Assembly: GCA_964428385.1 (NCBI GenBank)
Contig: CAYRYR010000009.1
Coordinates: 1 to 49,033 of the forward strand
DNA length: 49,033 nt
Source of the DNA: JAFGOM01 sp964428385
GTDB lineage: Archaea > Halobacteriota > Methanomicrobia > Methanomicrobiales > Methanospirillaceae
Direction of reading: 5' to 3'
The notes beneath the pieces are model-generated. The model ran no database searches. It was not told the DNA's origin and saw only the letters and a list, made by a program, of their open reading frames with translations. Positions 27,229 to 37,510 of the stretch are shown here, piece after piece. A program made the translations under genes and the position numbers. Within the stretch, counting starts at the first letter, position 1. Every line of letters starts with the position of its first letter.

Positions 27229-28437
27229 TCAGGCCCTCATTGCGATCATAATATCTTCACTTGCCACCCGCCAGGCCGGGATGTAACCCGCAAAAAATCC
27301 TACAATAAATAGAAGGATAGTATTGTTCACCAGGTCAGCAGTCATTACAACTGGTGTCACTGTCCCGTCAGAAAACTGGAATGGGAAGGCAGTCAGTATC
27401 GCCACCATGGCTTCCAGAACAAAAACGCCAAGAATAACGCCAAGGGTTGTCATGATGAGTACCTGAAAAACATAATTGTAGATGATTATCCCTTTTTCAA
27501 GCCCGATAGCTTTAAGGACTCCTATCTGTCGTCTGCTACTGAGTGTCTTTATCATTATAACGATAAAGAGAACTACGACCGCGATGATAAGTGATACGAC
27601 AATGGTAATACTATTGAGCATGGCGTAATCGGCAATTGCCCTACCCATCGCCTCATCGAGGAGATCTTGCCAGGTCTGAACTTTTTCAGCGACTCCGAAC
27701 CTGAGTATCTGCGTCTTTACTGCTGCTTCATCAGCATCGGGATCGGTTTTGATGATAACATTAGAACCTTCGGTTATCGGGTGACCGAGAACAGACTCCA
27801 TCTCGTCCCAGGTGATATATACCCCCTGATCAGTCATGAACGATCCCGTCTCTATGATCCCTTTCACCCGCAACTCCCTGGTAACCCCATTAGTGAAATC
27901 AACAGTCACGGAATCCCCTGAATTCAGGTATCCGAGCGTTGGTCCCATATCTTCGGCAGTATCCTTATGGCCGGATACCTGGATACCCATGATTATCTGG
28001 CCGGTTTCACCCTCACCAAGATAATCGCCATCCTTTATTTTTTTGTATATATCGGTAACGAGCCGTTCATCATTCGGTTTAATTACCTCAATGGTTGTCC
28101 CAAGGCTGTAACCTTTGTAGTGTAGTGTTCCACCAGTAGAATAATGTCCTGCAGCCCGGGAAACACCGGGTACCGAGTTTATCTTCTCTAATAACTCATC
28201 GATATCCTCAATATACTCATCATCGGTCTTTGGGCTGACAAGAATATTGCCGATGTTATATGCGATGAACTGATCCTCGTATGTCTTGATAAATCCCATA
28301 ATTATCGAAGGCATGAAGATCATATTGATAAATACCATCGCAATGATGAGCACAGTCAGGTACAGACTTCCCCGGCTTCCTTGCGTGATCCCCCGGGAAG
28401 CAAGAAAAAAAGAGGTTTTATAGCCGCTTTTGTTCAT
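27229..28437 (-). CDS. FtsX-like ABC transporter permease
   Basis: The 402-residue protein has one N-terminal membrane helix (LTVLIIAMVFINMIFMPSII), a large extracytoplasmic domain (about 50-265) and three C-terminal helices (SITIVVSLIIAVVVLFIVIM; VLIMTTLGVILGVFVLEAMV; LLFIVGFFAGYIPAW). The cytoplasmic SSRRQIGVLKAIGLEKG is the coupling-helix region typical of MacB/LolC/FtsX permeases. The ATG overlaps the stop of the upstream CARDB gene (ATGA), so the two are coupled. Confidence 0.9.
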   Translation of the reverse strand: MNKSGYKTSFFLASRGITQGSRGSLYLTVLIIAMVFINMIFMPSIIMGFIKTYEDQFIAYNIGNILVSPKTDDEYIEDIDELLEKINSVPGVSRAAGHYSTGGTLHYKGYSLGTTIEVIKPNDERLVTDIYKKIKDGDYLGEGETGQIIMGIQVSGHKDTAEDMGPTLGYLNSGDSVTVDFTNGVTRELRVKGIIETGSFMTDQGVYITWDEMESVLGHPITEGSNVIIKTDPDADEAAVKTQILRFGVAEKVQTWQDLLDEAMGRAIADYAMLNSITIVVSLIIAVVVLFIVIMIKTLSSRRQIGVLKAIGLEKGIIIYNYVFQVLIMTTLGVILGVFVLEAMVAILTAFPFQFSDGTVTPVVMTADLVNNTILLFIVGFFAGYIPAWRVASEDIMIAMRA

Positions 28438-29753
28438 TCCTCACCGTTCTTTTTCCTGAAATACCAGAAACCGCCTGCACCAAGTGCAACAACGAGGATG
28501 AGGAGCATAATTATCGTTCCTGAACCATCACCGCCCGATATATTGAGAGTCAAATTACGTGTAAGGGTATGAACTCCCCAGTCGTCAGTATATCTGATAG
28601 TTGTGGTATAATTGTAGACCCCTGCCTTTGTTCCTTCAAGAATAAAGGTTGCAGGAGCATCGTTACCAGCCTTTATCTTCCCAATAAATGCCTGGGATCC
28701 TCCAGGAATGGGGAGATCTGTTGTAGCATCCACTGTCTTTGCTTCTCCGGTACCCGTGTTCTGAACCCTGATTATCAGGTCAAAGGGAGTGTGTTCCTGT
28801 ACCCGTGACGGGCTTGTCTCAACAGAGGTAATCCCAATGTCTGCTTCACCCCTGATATCAAGGCCAATATTTCCTTCCTGCTCAACAAAACTCCCGTCAA
28901 GGACAGCATAACGGAGATCAATGGGAACCTGGATAAGACCTGTTGGAGCATTTTTATCAATTAAAAGGGTAATATTCTGCCTGAATTCTCCCCCTGGAGG
29001 GAGACTTTCAATATGTATACTACTCACGCCTGCCGGAATGACCGATGGCGGGGTTCCTCTGACCTGGACCTGAATATTATCTGCCTGAGAAGAACCAGTG
29101 TTTGCTATGATAAGTTCTGAGGTTATTCTGGTTCCCGGTTTCACCTGTGTATCAAATGTGTTATCAAGGGTGAGGGACGGTGTTCTCATAACTGATATCT
29201 GGGTGTTTACATTCACCGGTACCGGGTATTTTATACTCTGGCCTCCACTGACCCGAATCCAGACTTCAGGAAAGTATACACCACTTTGTGAAGGTGCCTG
29301 AATCAGGAACGTAACCGGGATCTCCTGTTCAGGACCGATATGACCTTCAAAATGTGATCCTCCATCAAGGACTTCAAAATCGTTACTTTTTAGGATAATA
29401 CTATCTATATAAGGAATTATTGAGCTTGTAACACTCGCGACATCGGTTCCATAGGTAACTGAAGTCTGCTCAGTTGAGGGAGTAGTACTACTGATGGTCA
29501 CTGTGAGTGTTCCAATCTCACCAGGCATGAGAACTGCCGGGGTGACTGTGTAATTCTTGATAATTACCGATGGGCTTTCTCCGGCACTGGCAGGGAGCAT
29601 CGTCATGGCTATGATACATGCTACCAGGATTGCCATGATACAATCCTTGATTTTTCCATCTGTTCTCTGGTGATGCCTTAGTGAACGTGTCTCTTTTTTC
29701 ATAATTGATCTGTTTTTATTCAGTTGTCTGATTTCTTCGGCTTGAATTTTCAT
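28434..29753 (-). CDS. CARDB-type surface protein with C-terminal membrane anchor
   Basis: The protein has up to 439 residues. It carries a signal peptide (IMAILVACIIAMTMLPASAG), then two or more beta domains of CARDB/COG1361 type (GEIGTLTVTISST; SELIIANTGSSQADNIQVQV; FDLIIRVQNTGTGEAKTVD), and ends with a transmembrane helix and a positively charged tail (MLLILVVALGAGGFWYFRKK). It is therefore an anchored extracellular protein. It leads the operon with the permease and ATPase and may be the transporter's extracellular partner. The ATG at 29753 is the longest start; 29702 (MKKETR) would be a more usual signal-peptide start. Confidence 0.82.
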   Translation of the reverse strand: MKIQAEEIRQLNKNRSIMKKETRSLRHHQRTDGKIKDCIMAILVACIIAMTMLPASAGESPSVIIKNYTVTPAVLMPGEIGTLTVTISSTTPSTEQTSVTYGTDVASVTSSIIPYIDSIILKSNDFEVLDGGSHFEGHIGPEQEIPVTFLIQAPSQSGVYFPEVWIRVSGGQSIKYPVPVNVNTQISVMRTPSLTLDNTFDTQVKPGTRITSELIIANTGSSQADNIQVQVRGTPPSVIPAGVSSIHIESLPPGGEFRQNITLLIDKNAPTGLIQVPIDLRYAVLDGSFVEQEGNIGLDIRGEADIGITSVETSPSRVQEHTPFDLIIRVQNTGTGEAKTVDATTDLPIPGGSQAFIGKIKAGNDAPATFILEGTKAGVYNYTTTIRYTDDWGVHTLTRNLTLNISGGDGSGTIIMLLILVVALGAGGFWYFRKKNGEE

Positions 29754-30380
29754 ATGGGTACATTTCCAGTTCTATAATCCCCTGGTCACGTGTGAGGGAG
29801 ATTACAGGAAATTGTAATTTGTCTGGTAGGTTAATTTCAAAGTGATCTATTATATTTATTTGCTGTTGACAGTGTTGGTAACCCGGTAGTGCTTTATCCG
29901 GGAGGATAATTTCAAAGTGACCGATTCCATTTGTGCTACTGACCAGGAGATTTGTAATATCCGTATCTGTAATCTCAACAACGATAAGACCAGTCCCTAC
30001 ACTGACATCCAGAGAGGTCAGATAATTGTATCAAGGTACAGACTGACATCTCTGTCTCCCATAAGTAGGAATAATAGAGTTTTACAATCCGGACCGAGTT
30101 AAATCTCCCATTTTTCTTTCTGATAAGAAGTCAAAGATGCCCTTTTCTTTTTCTTGTAATGCAATAATGCTCGTCTGGTTCTCTAGTGGTTACAGAATCC
30201 GGTCAGGTACCCCAACCAGGAGGCTGACCGTTGGTTCCATACGTGGAATATCCGAATCAGTTTTTATTGCAGGTTTATTAGTACCGAACCAGAACCTATC
30301 ACCAGCCTGATATTACCAGATCCATCGTCATTGCGTGTAGGATGAGACTATGTTCTTCTTAACATTCCCTGATACTGTCG
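29719..30380 (-). pseudogene. Decayed surface-protein coding region
   Basis: No intact gene lies between the CARDB gene and addA, but the minus strand has protein-like fragments in shifting frames. Near 30285-30350 it reads NDDGSGNIRLVIGSGSVLIN. Near 30020-30060 it reads GDRDVSLYLDTI. After a frame change it reads SLDVSVGTGLIVVEITDTD and then NGIGHFEIILPDKALPGYQ, and it finally stops at 29719-29721 inside the next gene's start region. The alternating polar/hydrophobic pattern suits an extracellular beta-rich protein. I infer a dead gene with several frameshifts; the family is not certain. Confidence 0.4.
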
Positions 30381-30429
30381 CTGCTAAAAAATTAGCAATG
30401 AATCGTATTCCCTGATAACACCGTTTGCT

Positions 30430-33400
30430 TCATCCCTGCTGATGACGTATTCCCCATTCTACAGAACTTAAAATCTCATCATCTGCCATCTCTCCTACAA
30501 TCTCCATATCCCCTGACAGGATATGGTACACATATCCGGTAACCGGCAAAGAGAGTAGTTTTTGTGCCGCCATCCGGTAAATGGCAACCTGCAGATTCGC
30601 GTGATTACTCCCTCCTGACTTATAGTCGATAACCATCCATTCTCCATCCTTTCGTCTGCAGAGCAGATCCATCCTTCCATCTATTGTATACTCACCAATC
30701 GGGACGATAAACAGGATCTCACTGTACTCTTCTGTTATCTCCTGCATTATCGGATGGTCTAAAAACGCTTCATACCGGGATTTACACCAGGCAGCAGCCT
30801 TCTCTGATATGATTCCAAAATCTGTAAGTACGGTATCAGCGTCCATACCGGTAAATATCTGATGCAGAAGGGTTCCTGCTTCCTCAGCTCCTAATTCCTG
30901 ACAGTCAGGAATCTGTAGATGGTTGTTTTGAATTCCCGGTTCATCAGCAACTGCTGTAATGATTTGGCTTACGCTCCATGTCTTCCCTGATACATCAGTA
31001 TTATCTCGTCCATACCCTGCATCACAAACCCGTCTCCGTTCCCCCTTCCGGCTGATGTACTCAGGTGGCAGAGAGAGAGGAGATGGCATATCATATGCCC
31101 ACTCAAGGGTCAGCTGATCTGGATCCACAAAAATCCGAACCTCGATTGGTTCTCCACCATCATCAGGATCGATGAGAATACATCCTTTGGATGTCCCACA
31201 ATCTCCTGGTATCCCAAGCAGAGTACAGACCCAGTCGATTCGGTTGGTACTCTCCTCAATAGAATCATAAAACGAGTCAGGCATTCTTCCACAAAACACC
31301 AGATGATCCCGTGCCCGGGTTGCACCAACATAAAAAAGCCGTTTGCGTTCAGCTGCCTCTTTCTCCTTTAAGATGAGACTTGCTGCTGCATACACCGGTG
31401 TTTCTTCGATTTCATACCCGGCATCAGGATTTGGAATCTTTACCCCGACTGCAAGTGGGTTTTCACCTAACAGGATTGAAGGGTGCTTTCCTTCCCGGGA
31501 AGAACCCATATCAGGAAGGATAACAACAGGAAACTCAAGGCCTTTTGCTGCATGAACCGTCATGATATTAACCGAAGTCTGTGAGACGGTATCAAGAGCA
31601 GCCTCTCCTTCCCGCTCTTCAGCACCAATGGATGCGGTTAAATCAAAAACCAGTTGAGAGAGGCCGTATCCACCTGATTCGGCACGGGTCCTGGCTATCT
31701 GCACCAGTTTCTCAAGATTCGCTATCTGCTGATCCCCCTGTTCCAACGCACCATACACCATCAGAACCCCGGATTCACGGATGACCCGGGTAATGAGAAG
31801 GACCACCGGTTCCCGGCCGGCATATTCCAGCCATCCGAACAGCAGCCGTCCTGCCCGCACCGTCAGTTCCTGTTCTTTATCATCCCCGTCACCGGCAGGT
31901 ACCTCTTTAAGATACCGCTCAAGGCGTTCAAACAAGGTTGATCCCCTTTTTGCTCCCGGGTGCGTCATAATCCTGTACAGCGTGGTATCTGATAAGGAGA
32001 AATATGGTGATCGAAGTACCCCGTAGAGAGCAGCATCATCGTAGGGTCTCAGCAGAAACGAGAGCAGATTGTAGATGTCATATAATTCCTGCCTTGAGTA
32101 AAACCCGATTCCGCCATGGACATAATAAGGAGTGTCCCGGCGGGAGAGGGCGTCCATGTATCGGGTAAGATGCGTTCTGCGCTCGATAAGGATGGCGATA
32201 TCTCCATACCCGGCAGGCCTGGCAATACCATCTCTACCGGTCACCTGAAGAGAGCCGGTCTCTACGATGCGGTGAACCAGGTCTGCAATCATCCCAGCCT
32301 CGATATCCTTACTGTCTGCAGCCGTTCCCCCGGTTGGAGCTTTTTGTGGAAGCATAACCAGTACCGATCCTTTACTTTTTTTCCGTTCATCACAGGTCAG
32401 GATGGGTTCGTACCCAAATTCCCATGCCTTCTCTGTTGATGCAAAAATCTCCCTGAACAGATGATTGACCACCCCGATGACCTCACGGGAACTGCGAAAA
32501 CTGGTATCCAGATTGATAACCCTGCCTTTACAATCAGAAAGAATTGTGTTCTGGGCCTCTTTAAACCGGGTCACGTCAGCGTCCCGGAAAAGGTAAATCG
32601 ATTGTTTGGGGTCTCCAACGATAAAGAGGCTTTTCGTATCAGGACAGAGATCACCAATAATGGCTCTGACGATATCAAACTGGGCTGGATCTGTATCCTG
32701 GAATTCATCTACGAGGATATACCGGATTCGTGGGCGGAGATGTGTTGCTACGAGATCCTGGTTCTCATGCAAAAACTGTTTCGCACGGGCAATAAGATCC
32801 CCAAAGTCAATTCCTGATGCCTGTTTTTTCAATGCAGTAACATGTGCCAGGTATTCCTCAGTAAGAACTGCAATATCACGGTAAAACGCCAGTGTTGCCC
32901 TGGTGAATGATGAACCTTCGTCAAGAAACAGATGAAAGTACGGGGCTGCCCGCTCAAGATGTGCTGTCAGTTCTTTCTTTGTCGTTCTCAGCAGATCCAG
33001 ATCATTAGGATCCCAGTTCTTCTGAGAACCGATTTTTCCTCTTGGTCTGACTGATAAGAAGCCTTTTGCTGCGAGTGATAACTGTTCATATGATGATTCC
33101 GGAGTCAGATCGAGAAGGTACTGATGAACCTGATCAAGATAGGAAGCAGCAGAATCACGGGCATCAGTACATATGCCATTGAGAGAGAGGAGTTGCGATA
33201 TTAAAGAAGTATTTCTGGCATCTGCAAAGAACCGATCAACTGCCGTACTTCTCACCGATTCCAGATACTCCTGCCATGCAGGAATCAGTCCGGCAGGAGA
33301 AAGACGCACCTGTGAGAAGAACTGCTCGTACCTGTCAGGACATTGTGATATAGCAGAAAGTATCTCATGTAATCTGAATTTTTCTACCTGTGCAAGAACA

Positions 33401-33867
33401 TTCACAAGAGCCTCATGTGTTGCTTCAGATGATGGTTTTTTTAGAAGCGTATCAAATGCATCTTTTCTGATGGCAACTGCCTGCCCTTCATCAATAATGA
33501 GAAAACCAGCCTCAAGCCCGGCCTCAATTGCAAACTCGCGGAGAACCTGTGCACAAAATGAATGGAATGTCATTATCGGCGCAATAATTACCTCTTCGGC
33601 AACCTCTTTCCAGAAGGGATTATCCGGATTCCAAGCAATCCGTTTCCCGATAGTCTCTCTGACACGCTCTTTCATCTCAGTTGCTGCCTTATCAGTGAAT
33701 GTGAGTGCCAGGATCTCACGGGGACGAAAACCCTGATTTTCGATGAGATTGAGGTACTTCTCAACGAGAACAAAGGTCTTTCCTGTACCAGCTCCTGCTG
33801 TGACCACCATACTTAGATCATGCAGTTCAATGGCTTCCCGCTGACGGGGGGTTGCCCGGGATTTCAT
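30430..33867 (-). CDS. addA: UvrD/Rep-type helicase-nuclease, AddA-like
   Basis: The protein has 1145 residues. Helicase superfamily I motifs: Walker A TAGAGTGKT (23-31), ILALTFTDKAATEMKERV, motif II VDEFQDTD (about 388), FIVGDPKQSIYLFR, INLDTSFRSS, VMTVHAAKGLEFPVV and FYVGATRARDHL. The C terminus has a RecB-family nuclease (GTLLHQIF, YTIDGRMDLLCRR, WMVIDYKSGG near 1079). This matches AddA, which with AddB resects double-strand breaks. The ATG overlaps the AddB-like stop by four bases (ATGA). AddAB is mainly bacterial, so lateral origin is possible. Confidence 0.88.
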   Translation of the reverse strand: MKSRATPRQREAIELHDLSMVVTAGAGTGKTFVLVEKYLNLIENQGFRPREILALTFTDKAATEMKERVRETIGKRIAWNPDNPFWKEVAEEVIIAPIMTFHSFCAQVLREFAIEAGLEAGFLIIDEGQAVAIRKDAFDTLLKKPSSEATHEALVNVLAQVEKFRLHEILSAISQCPDRYEQFFSQVRLSPAGLIPAWQEYLESVRSTAVDRFFADARNTSLISQLLSLNGICTDARDSAASYLDQVHQYLLDLTPESSYEQLSLAAKGFLSVRPRGKIGSQKNWDPNDLDLLRTTKKELTAHLERAAPYFHLFLDEGSSFTRATLAFYRDIAVLTEEYLAHVTALKKQASGIDFGDLIARAKQFLHENQDLVATHLRPRIRYILVDEFQDTDPAQFDIVRAIIGDLCPDTKSLFIVGDPKQSIYLFRDADVTRFKEAQNTILSDCKGRVINLDTSFRSSREVIGVVNHLFREIFASTEKAWEFGYEPILTCDERKKSKGSVLVMLPQKAPTGGTAADSKDIEAGMIADLVHRIVETGSLQVTGRDGIARPAGYGDIAILIERRTHLTRYMDALSRRDTPYYVHGGIGFYSRQELYDIYNLLSFLLRPYDDAALYGVLRSPYFSLSDTTLYRIMTHPGAKRGSTLFERLERYLKEVPAGDGDDKEQELTVRAGRLLFGWLEYAGREPVVLLITRVIRESGVLMVYGALEQGDQQIANLEKLVQIARTRAESGGYGLSQLVFDLTASIGAEEREGEAALDTVSQTSVNIMTVHAAKGLEFPVVILPDMGSSREGKHPSILLGENPLAVGVKIPNPDAGYEIEETPVYAAASLILKEKEAAERKRLFYVGATRARDHLVFCGRMPDSFYDSIEESTNRIDWVCTLLGIPGDCGTSKGCILIDPDDGGEPIEVRIFVDPDQLTLEWAYDMPSPLSLPPEYISRKGERRRVCDAGYGRDNTDVSGKTWSVSQIITAVADEPGIQNNHLQIPDCQELGAEEAGTLLHQIFTGMDADTVLTDFGIISEKAAAWCKSRYEAFLDHPIMQEITEEYSEILFIVPIGEYTIDGRMDLLCRRKDGEWMVIDYKSGGSNHANLQVAIYRMAAQKLLSLPVTGYVYHILSGDMEIVGEMADDEILSSVEWGIRHQQG

Positions 33868-36800
33868 ATTGTGCCCTCCCCTACCTCTGGTTCTTCACCC
33901 ATAGTAAGTCCTGGTTCAGGTTCAGAATACAACATCCACTCGCACAGACGTGAACCCCTATCAGGCTGAAACCGGCATATCGTGTTGTACGGACAGTACC
34001 AGTCCGGACTGCAACTGGTGCACGGATGTATTGGAAAGATCCCATCATGGATCCGCGATACATAATTACAGGCATCTAAAACCGACGTGTTTAAAATTTT
34101 TTGCCAGTCAGGTTCTGATCGTGGTCGTTTTCCTCCGGGAAGTTCATTTTTATATGCCGGATTGTACAGGCTTAACGAATGGCTGATGGTCCGGGATATA
34201 TGGCAGTACGATCCATAAACCCCGGTTTTACCCATTATCTTAGCAAAAGCCTGAATATAAAGCGGAAGTTGCAATGCTTTCATCTGGGCTATCTCTGTTG
34301 TAGATGGAATTTTTATCCCGGTTTTATAATCAACCACACCAAACCTCCCGTCACTGGTCATGTCAATCCGGTCAATTTTTCCGGAAAACAGTACCGGTTC
34401 TCTGCATGAGTCAGTATATCCTGCTTGTCCTTCTCCAGCCTCTCCTATTTGTTCTCTGATATCTTTTGCTATATCAGATAGATCAATTGGCCTGTCCTGT
34501 GAGGCTGGATCATCATCCTGATCTGGGACGGCACCAAATGAGAACTCAAAATACCGGGGGATAAAAGGCGCTGGAATTCGCCCCTTCTCATCAGGAGATA
34601 GGCGCTCAATCTCGGCAGAAACAAACTTTTCAAAGATGCCCGAACCGATATCATCCCCGCCGATAAGTTGCTTCTTTTTCGCATACCACAGCGGGGTCTT
34701 GTATGGGACCTTCTCAAATTCATCATTGGCAATGGCTGTAATGGCAGTGATAGCATCCCCGTATCCGGCCTTCTGTATGGGAAGCTTCTCCTGGCCCTGT
34801 AATTCGCGGGTAAACCGGCATAATACCGTATGAATAAGGCTTCCTTTTGCCGTCGGTGAGAGATCAGATCCAAGATCTGCAAGTGGTTTTATTCTGACAA
34901 CCCGCTCAAGATAAAACCTAAACGGACATTTGGCATAACTTTCAAGCATACTTGCAGACCACCGGTATTCCGGCCCAAACCTGCCCGCCAGCCTTTGCCT
35001 GACATCAGGAGCTGAACCGACGATGCCATCATATACCGACCTGTTCAGTCTGAACCGATAGGTACGCTCAATGGCAATTCGATGCAGTACTGAAGAGATA
35101 TCCTCTTCTTCATCAAGAGATTCAAAGACATCATCCCATCTCTCCTCCCTGATGCACTCACCAACCCGTTGGGATGCACGGGAGTGAGCAGACCGGTCAG
35201 GAAGTAGCTTTTTTTCATCAGGTACGTAATTTTCATCTGCCTTCGTCTCATCCGCCCCCCATTCAGGCAATTCATACTTCTTACGTAACGGATCCAGAAA
35301 TGGGGAGGAGAGGGTGGATCGTTCATCCCGGTGCTGATGATAGCTCAGGTACGTGTGTTTCGTGCCTGCAAGCAGGGCAGCTATGAACTGGTACCGCTCC
35401 TGACGCAGAATATCACTAAGACTTCGGGTCTCCATCCTGCTGTTCTCAGAACCGTTCGTAAACGGAAGCCGGGTAGAGAGCCTAGGGATAAGTCCCTCGT
35501 TTAATGAGGCAATAAAAAGGTACTGGTAGTTTTGATGGGCAATCTCTCTGATTCCAGTCAGCAGCACTCCCTCTGCCTCAGGATTTAAACCTCCTGCCCT
35601 ATCCTGGAAAAAAAGACGGAGAAGGGTGATAAACCTGCCGACAGGAACCAGCTTATCCGGGATCCCTTCGGTAATTGTCCCTGAACGAGCAAGATTCTGG
35701 AGTTCATCAAGGATGACAGAAAACGTCTTTATTACCATTCTTTCTTCTTCAGACAGAGAACGGTTTGCCCCTATATATCGTGATGCTGTATCAGGGACTG
35801 GCGCTCCAATTGCAGATAAGACCTCTTTAAAGACCTGAATCTGATCCCTGATGCTCCTCTTCCCATTCATTTTTTTACATGCTGTCATCAAAGCCTGGAT
35901 CCCTTCTAAGGTACTGATGATTTCATGCACAGGAAGGGGCCTTTTTGGCATGTAACCTCGTTTTTGCCTTGTTACACCAGGACTTTTAAGCGAATCTTCC
36001 GGTACCACCTCCTGTTCGGCGATAATTTCTAAAATACGTTCGGTTTGTCGTTCCCAGTCAACAAATCCGCTGCTAATCCCATACGTCCGGGATATTATTT
36101 CGATATTTTTATATGAGAGCAGGCAACTCTTACCAGTATATGTATCCTCTCCCGGCCTCTCGCACCTATTTACGTCTGTTTCGTTCTCTTTTGTGCTTTC
36201 GTTCTGGTCTTTGCGGATCCACCAGAATACAAGGTACGGACTCTGGATGAGGAGGATAAAGTCTTCATATCGAAGTCCTTTCTCCACCAGTTCAAGGAAC
36301 TGCATAAAGAACATAGCAAGCGGGGAATGGATAAGAAGTGGTGCAGATGAAGATATGTACGGAATATCATAATCAGAGAATATTTCAGCGGCATACAGGA
36401 GAGCATACCGGATATCAGGAAATGCAATGGTGATATCAGAATAGGGGACACCACCTGCATGCAGACACACTATCTCTTCTGCAATCTGACGCATCTCATT
36501 TGCCGGGTCAAGAGAGGCAGTCAGGGATACTCCCGGGAGAACCAGGAAAGAATCATCTCTTCTTTCAGATGAGAAGATGGCAGTACGAAGAGATCCAGCT
36601 TCAGTATCAGGAACAGCCTCTCGTACTACCGGCTTTATCCAGTCTCCGGTATCCCTAAAGAGAGTTGTATCTGATCCAGAGGGGATGACATACTCCCCAT
36701 GAAGAGATGTCTCAAGCACAGTGGTTATGAGTTTTTTCTCTAGCGGCATCGGTTCAAAAAGACCATAAAAATAGACATCCCTGACAGTACGGGCACAGAG

Positions 36801-37358
36801 ATCCGGGGGTGCATTTAAGAGAAACGAAATTGTCCATACTAATAGGGTGTCGGTATCAACAAGATTCAGTTCTGTAAGCTGGTTTTTGTATGCGGTTATT
36901 ACCAGGTCAATCTGCTCGCTCTTCTGGCTCTGCAGTTCTTTGAGGCATCCGGGATAGGAGATCTCTCTTCTCGTGATGACAGTAATGAGGGTCTGGAGAT
37001 CCTGGAGTGTCTTTGCAGAAGGGGCCCGCTGGGCATAGAAGAGCGAGAGTTCCTTCTCATGTTTGTGCATGACATCAGAAAGCATAATCCGGGCTGCCGC
37101 AGGGCTGACCGGTCTGATAGAACCACCATAACCGGTAACGAGAGATTCACAGAACTGATCCAGGGTGCAGATATGGTCTGGAAGAAAGGGAATTTTTGAG
37201 GTGATGAGATGGTGCTGTGCGGCTCGTATCAGCCGCTGCGTAGGAAGAATCAGCCAGGTGGAGAGCGGATGGTTCTGTAAAGAAGAAGAGAACCGTTGTA
37301 TAACCTGATCAAACCCGGTTCCCGGAATGGCAGATATCAGCGTGGTACCCTTTTGCAT
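33864..37358 (-). CDS. addB: AddB-like nuclease subunit with iron-sulfur cysteines
   Basis: The protein has 1164 residues. The N terminus (TLISAIPGTGFDQVIQRF) occupies the place of the AddB Walker A but lacks the GKT, so nucleotide binding there is probably lost. Middle helicase-like segments follow (YLFIASLNEGLIPRLSTRLP). The C-terminal RecB-family nuclease has FSGKIDRIDM and FGVVDYKTG (about 1000-1010). One cysteine at YAKCPFRFYLE (about 809) and a cluster at CTSCSPDWYCPYNTIC (about 1111-1126) match the split cysteine set that holds the 4Fe-4S cluster in AddB. It lies directly upstream of, and overlaps, the AddA-like gene. Confidence 0.85.
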   Translation of the reverse strand: MQKGTTLISAIPGTGFDQVIQRFSSSLQNHPLSTWLILPTQRLIRAAQHHLITSKIPFLPDHICTLDQFCESLVTGYGGSIRPVSPAAARIMLSDVMHKHEKELSLFYAQRAPSAKTLQDLQTLITVITRREISYPGCLKELQSQKSEQIDLVITAYKNQLTELNLVDTDTLLVWTISFLLNAPPDLCARTVRDVYFYGLFEPMPLEKKLITTVLETSLHGEYVIPSGSDTTLFRDTGDWIKPVVREAVPDTEAGSLRTAIFSSERRDDSFLVLPGVSLTASLDPANEMRQIAEEIVCLHAGGVPYSDITIAFPDIRYALLYAAEIFSDYDIPYISSSAPLLIHSPLAMFFMQFLELVEKGLRYEDFILLIQSPYLVFWWIRKDQNESTKENETDVNRCERPGEDTYTGKSCLLSYKNIEIISRTYGISSGFVDWERQTERILEIIAEQEVVPEDSLKSPGVTRQKRGYMPKRPLPVHEIISTLEGIQALMTACKKMNGKRSIRDQIQVFKEVLSAIGAPVPDTASRYIGANRSLSEEERMVIKTFSVILDELQNLARSGTITEGIPDKLVPVGRFITLLRLFFQDRAGGLNPEAEGVLLTGIREIAHQNYQYLFIASLNEGLIPRLSTRLPFTNGSENSRMETRSLSDILRQERYQFIAALLAGTKHTYLSYHQHRDERSTLSSPFLDPLRKKYELPEWGADETKADENYVPDEKKLLPDRSAHSRASQRVGECIREERWDDVFESLDEEEDISSVLHRIAIERTYRFRLNRSVYDGIVGSAPDVRQRLAGRFGPEYRWSASMLESYAKCPFRFYLERVVRIKPLADLGSDLSPTAKGSLIHTVLCRFTRELQGQEKLPIQKAGYGDAITAITAIANDEFEKVPYKTPLWYAKKKQLIGGDDIGSGIFEKFVSAEIERLSPDEKGRIPAPFIPRYFEFSFGAVPDQDDDPASQDRPIDLSDIAKDIREQIGEAGEGQAGYTDSCREPVLFSGKIDRIDMTSDGRFGVVDYKTGIKIPSTTEIAQMKALQLPLYIQAFAKIMGKTGVYGSYCHISRTISHSLSLYNPAYKNELPGGKRPRSEPDWQKILNTSVLDACNYVSRIHDGIFPIHPCTSCSPDWYCPYNTICRFQPDRGSRLCEWMLYSEPEPGLTMGEEPEVGEGTI

Positions 37359-37510
37359 ATGGAATAGTGGTTGGTTCGGGAAGGATATGAGCGTGCAGGT
37401 GAATGTATATGAAGTATTACTTATTGTATACTGACAGGGAATGATTTTCCACCTGAAATTCAGGAATGAAGGATTCTTTACTGCACAACTGAATACGAAC
37501 TGAAATTTTT
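37359..37510. other. Spacer upstream of addB
   Basis: Short non-coding stretch between the addB start and the dead metallophosphoesterase. The addB promoter should be here, but no clear TATA box can be named. Confidence 0.3.

Noticed and set aside
32113..32439. Plus-strand frames of about 100 codons inside addA and addB
   Set aside because: They lie antisense to well-supported helicase-nuclease genes and carry no independent motifs.
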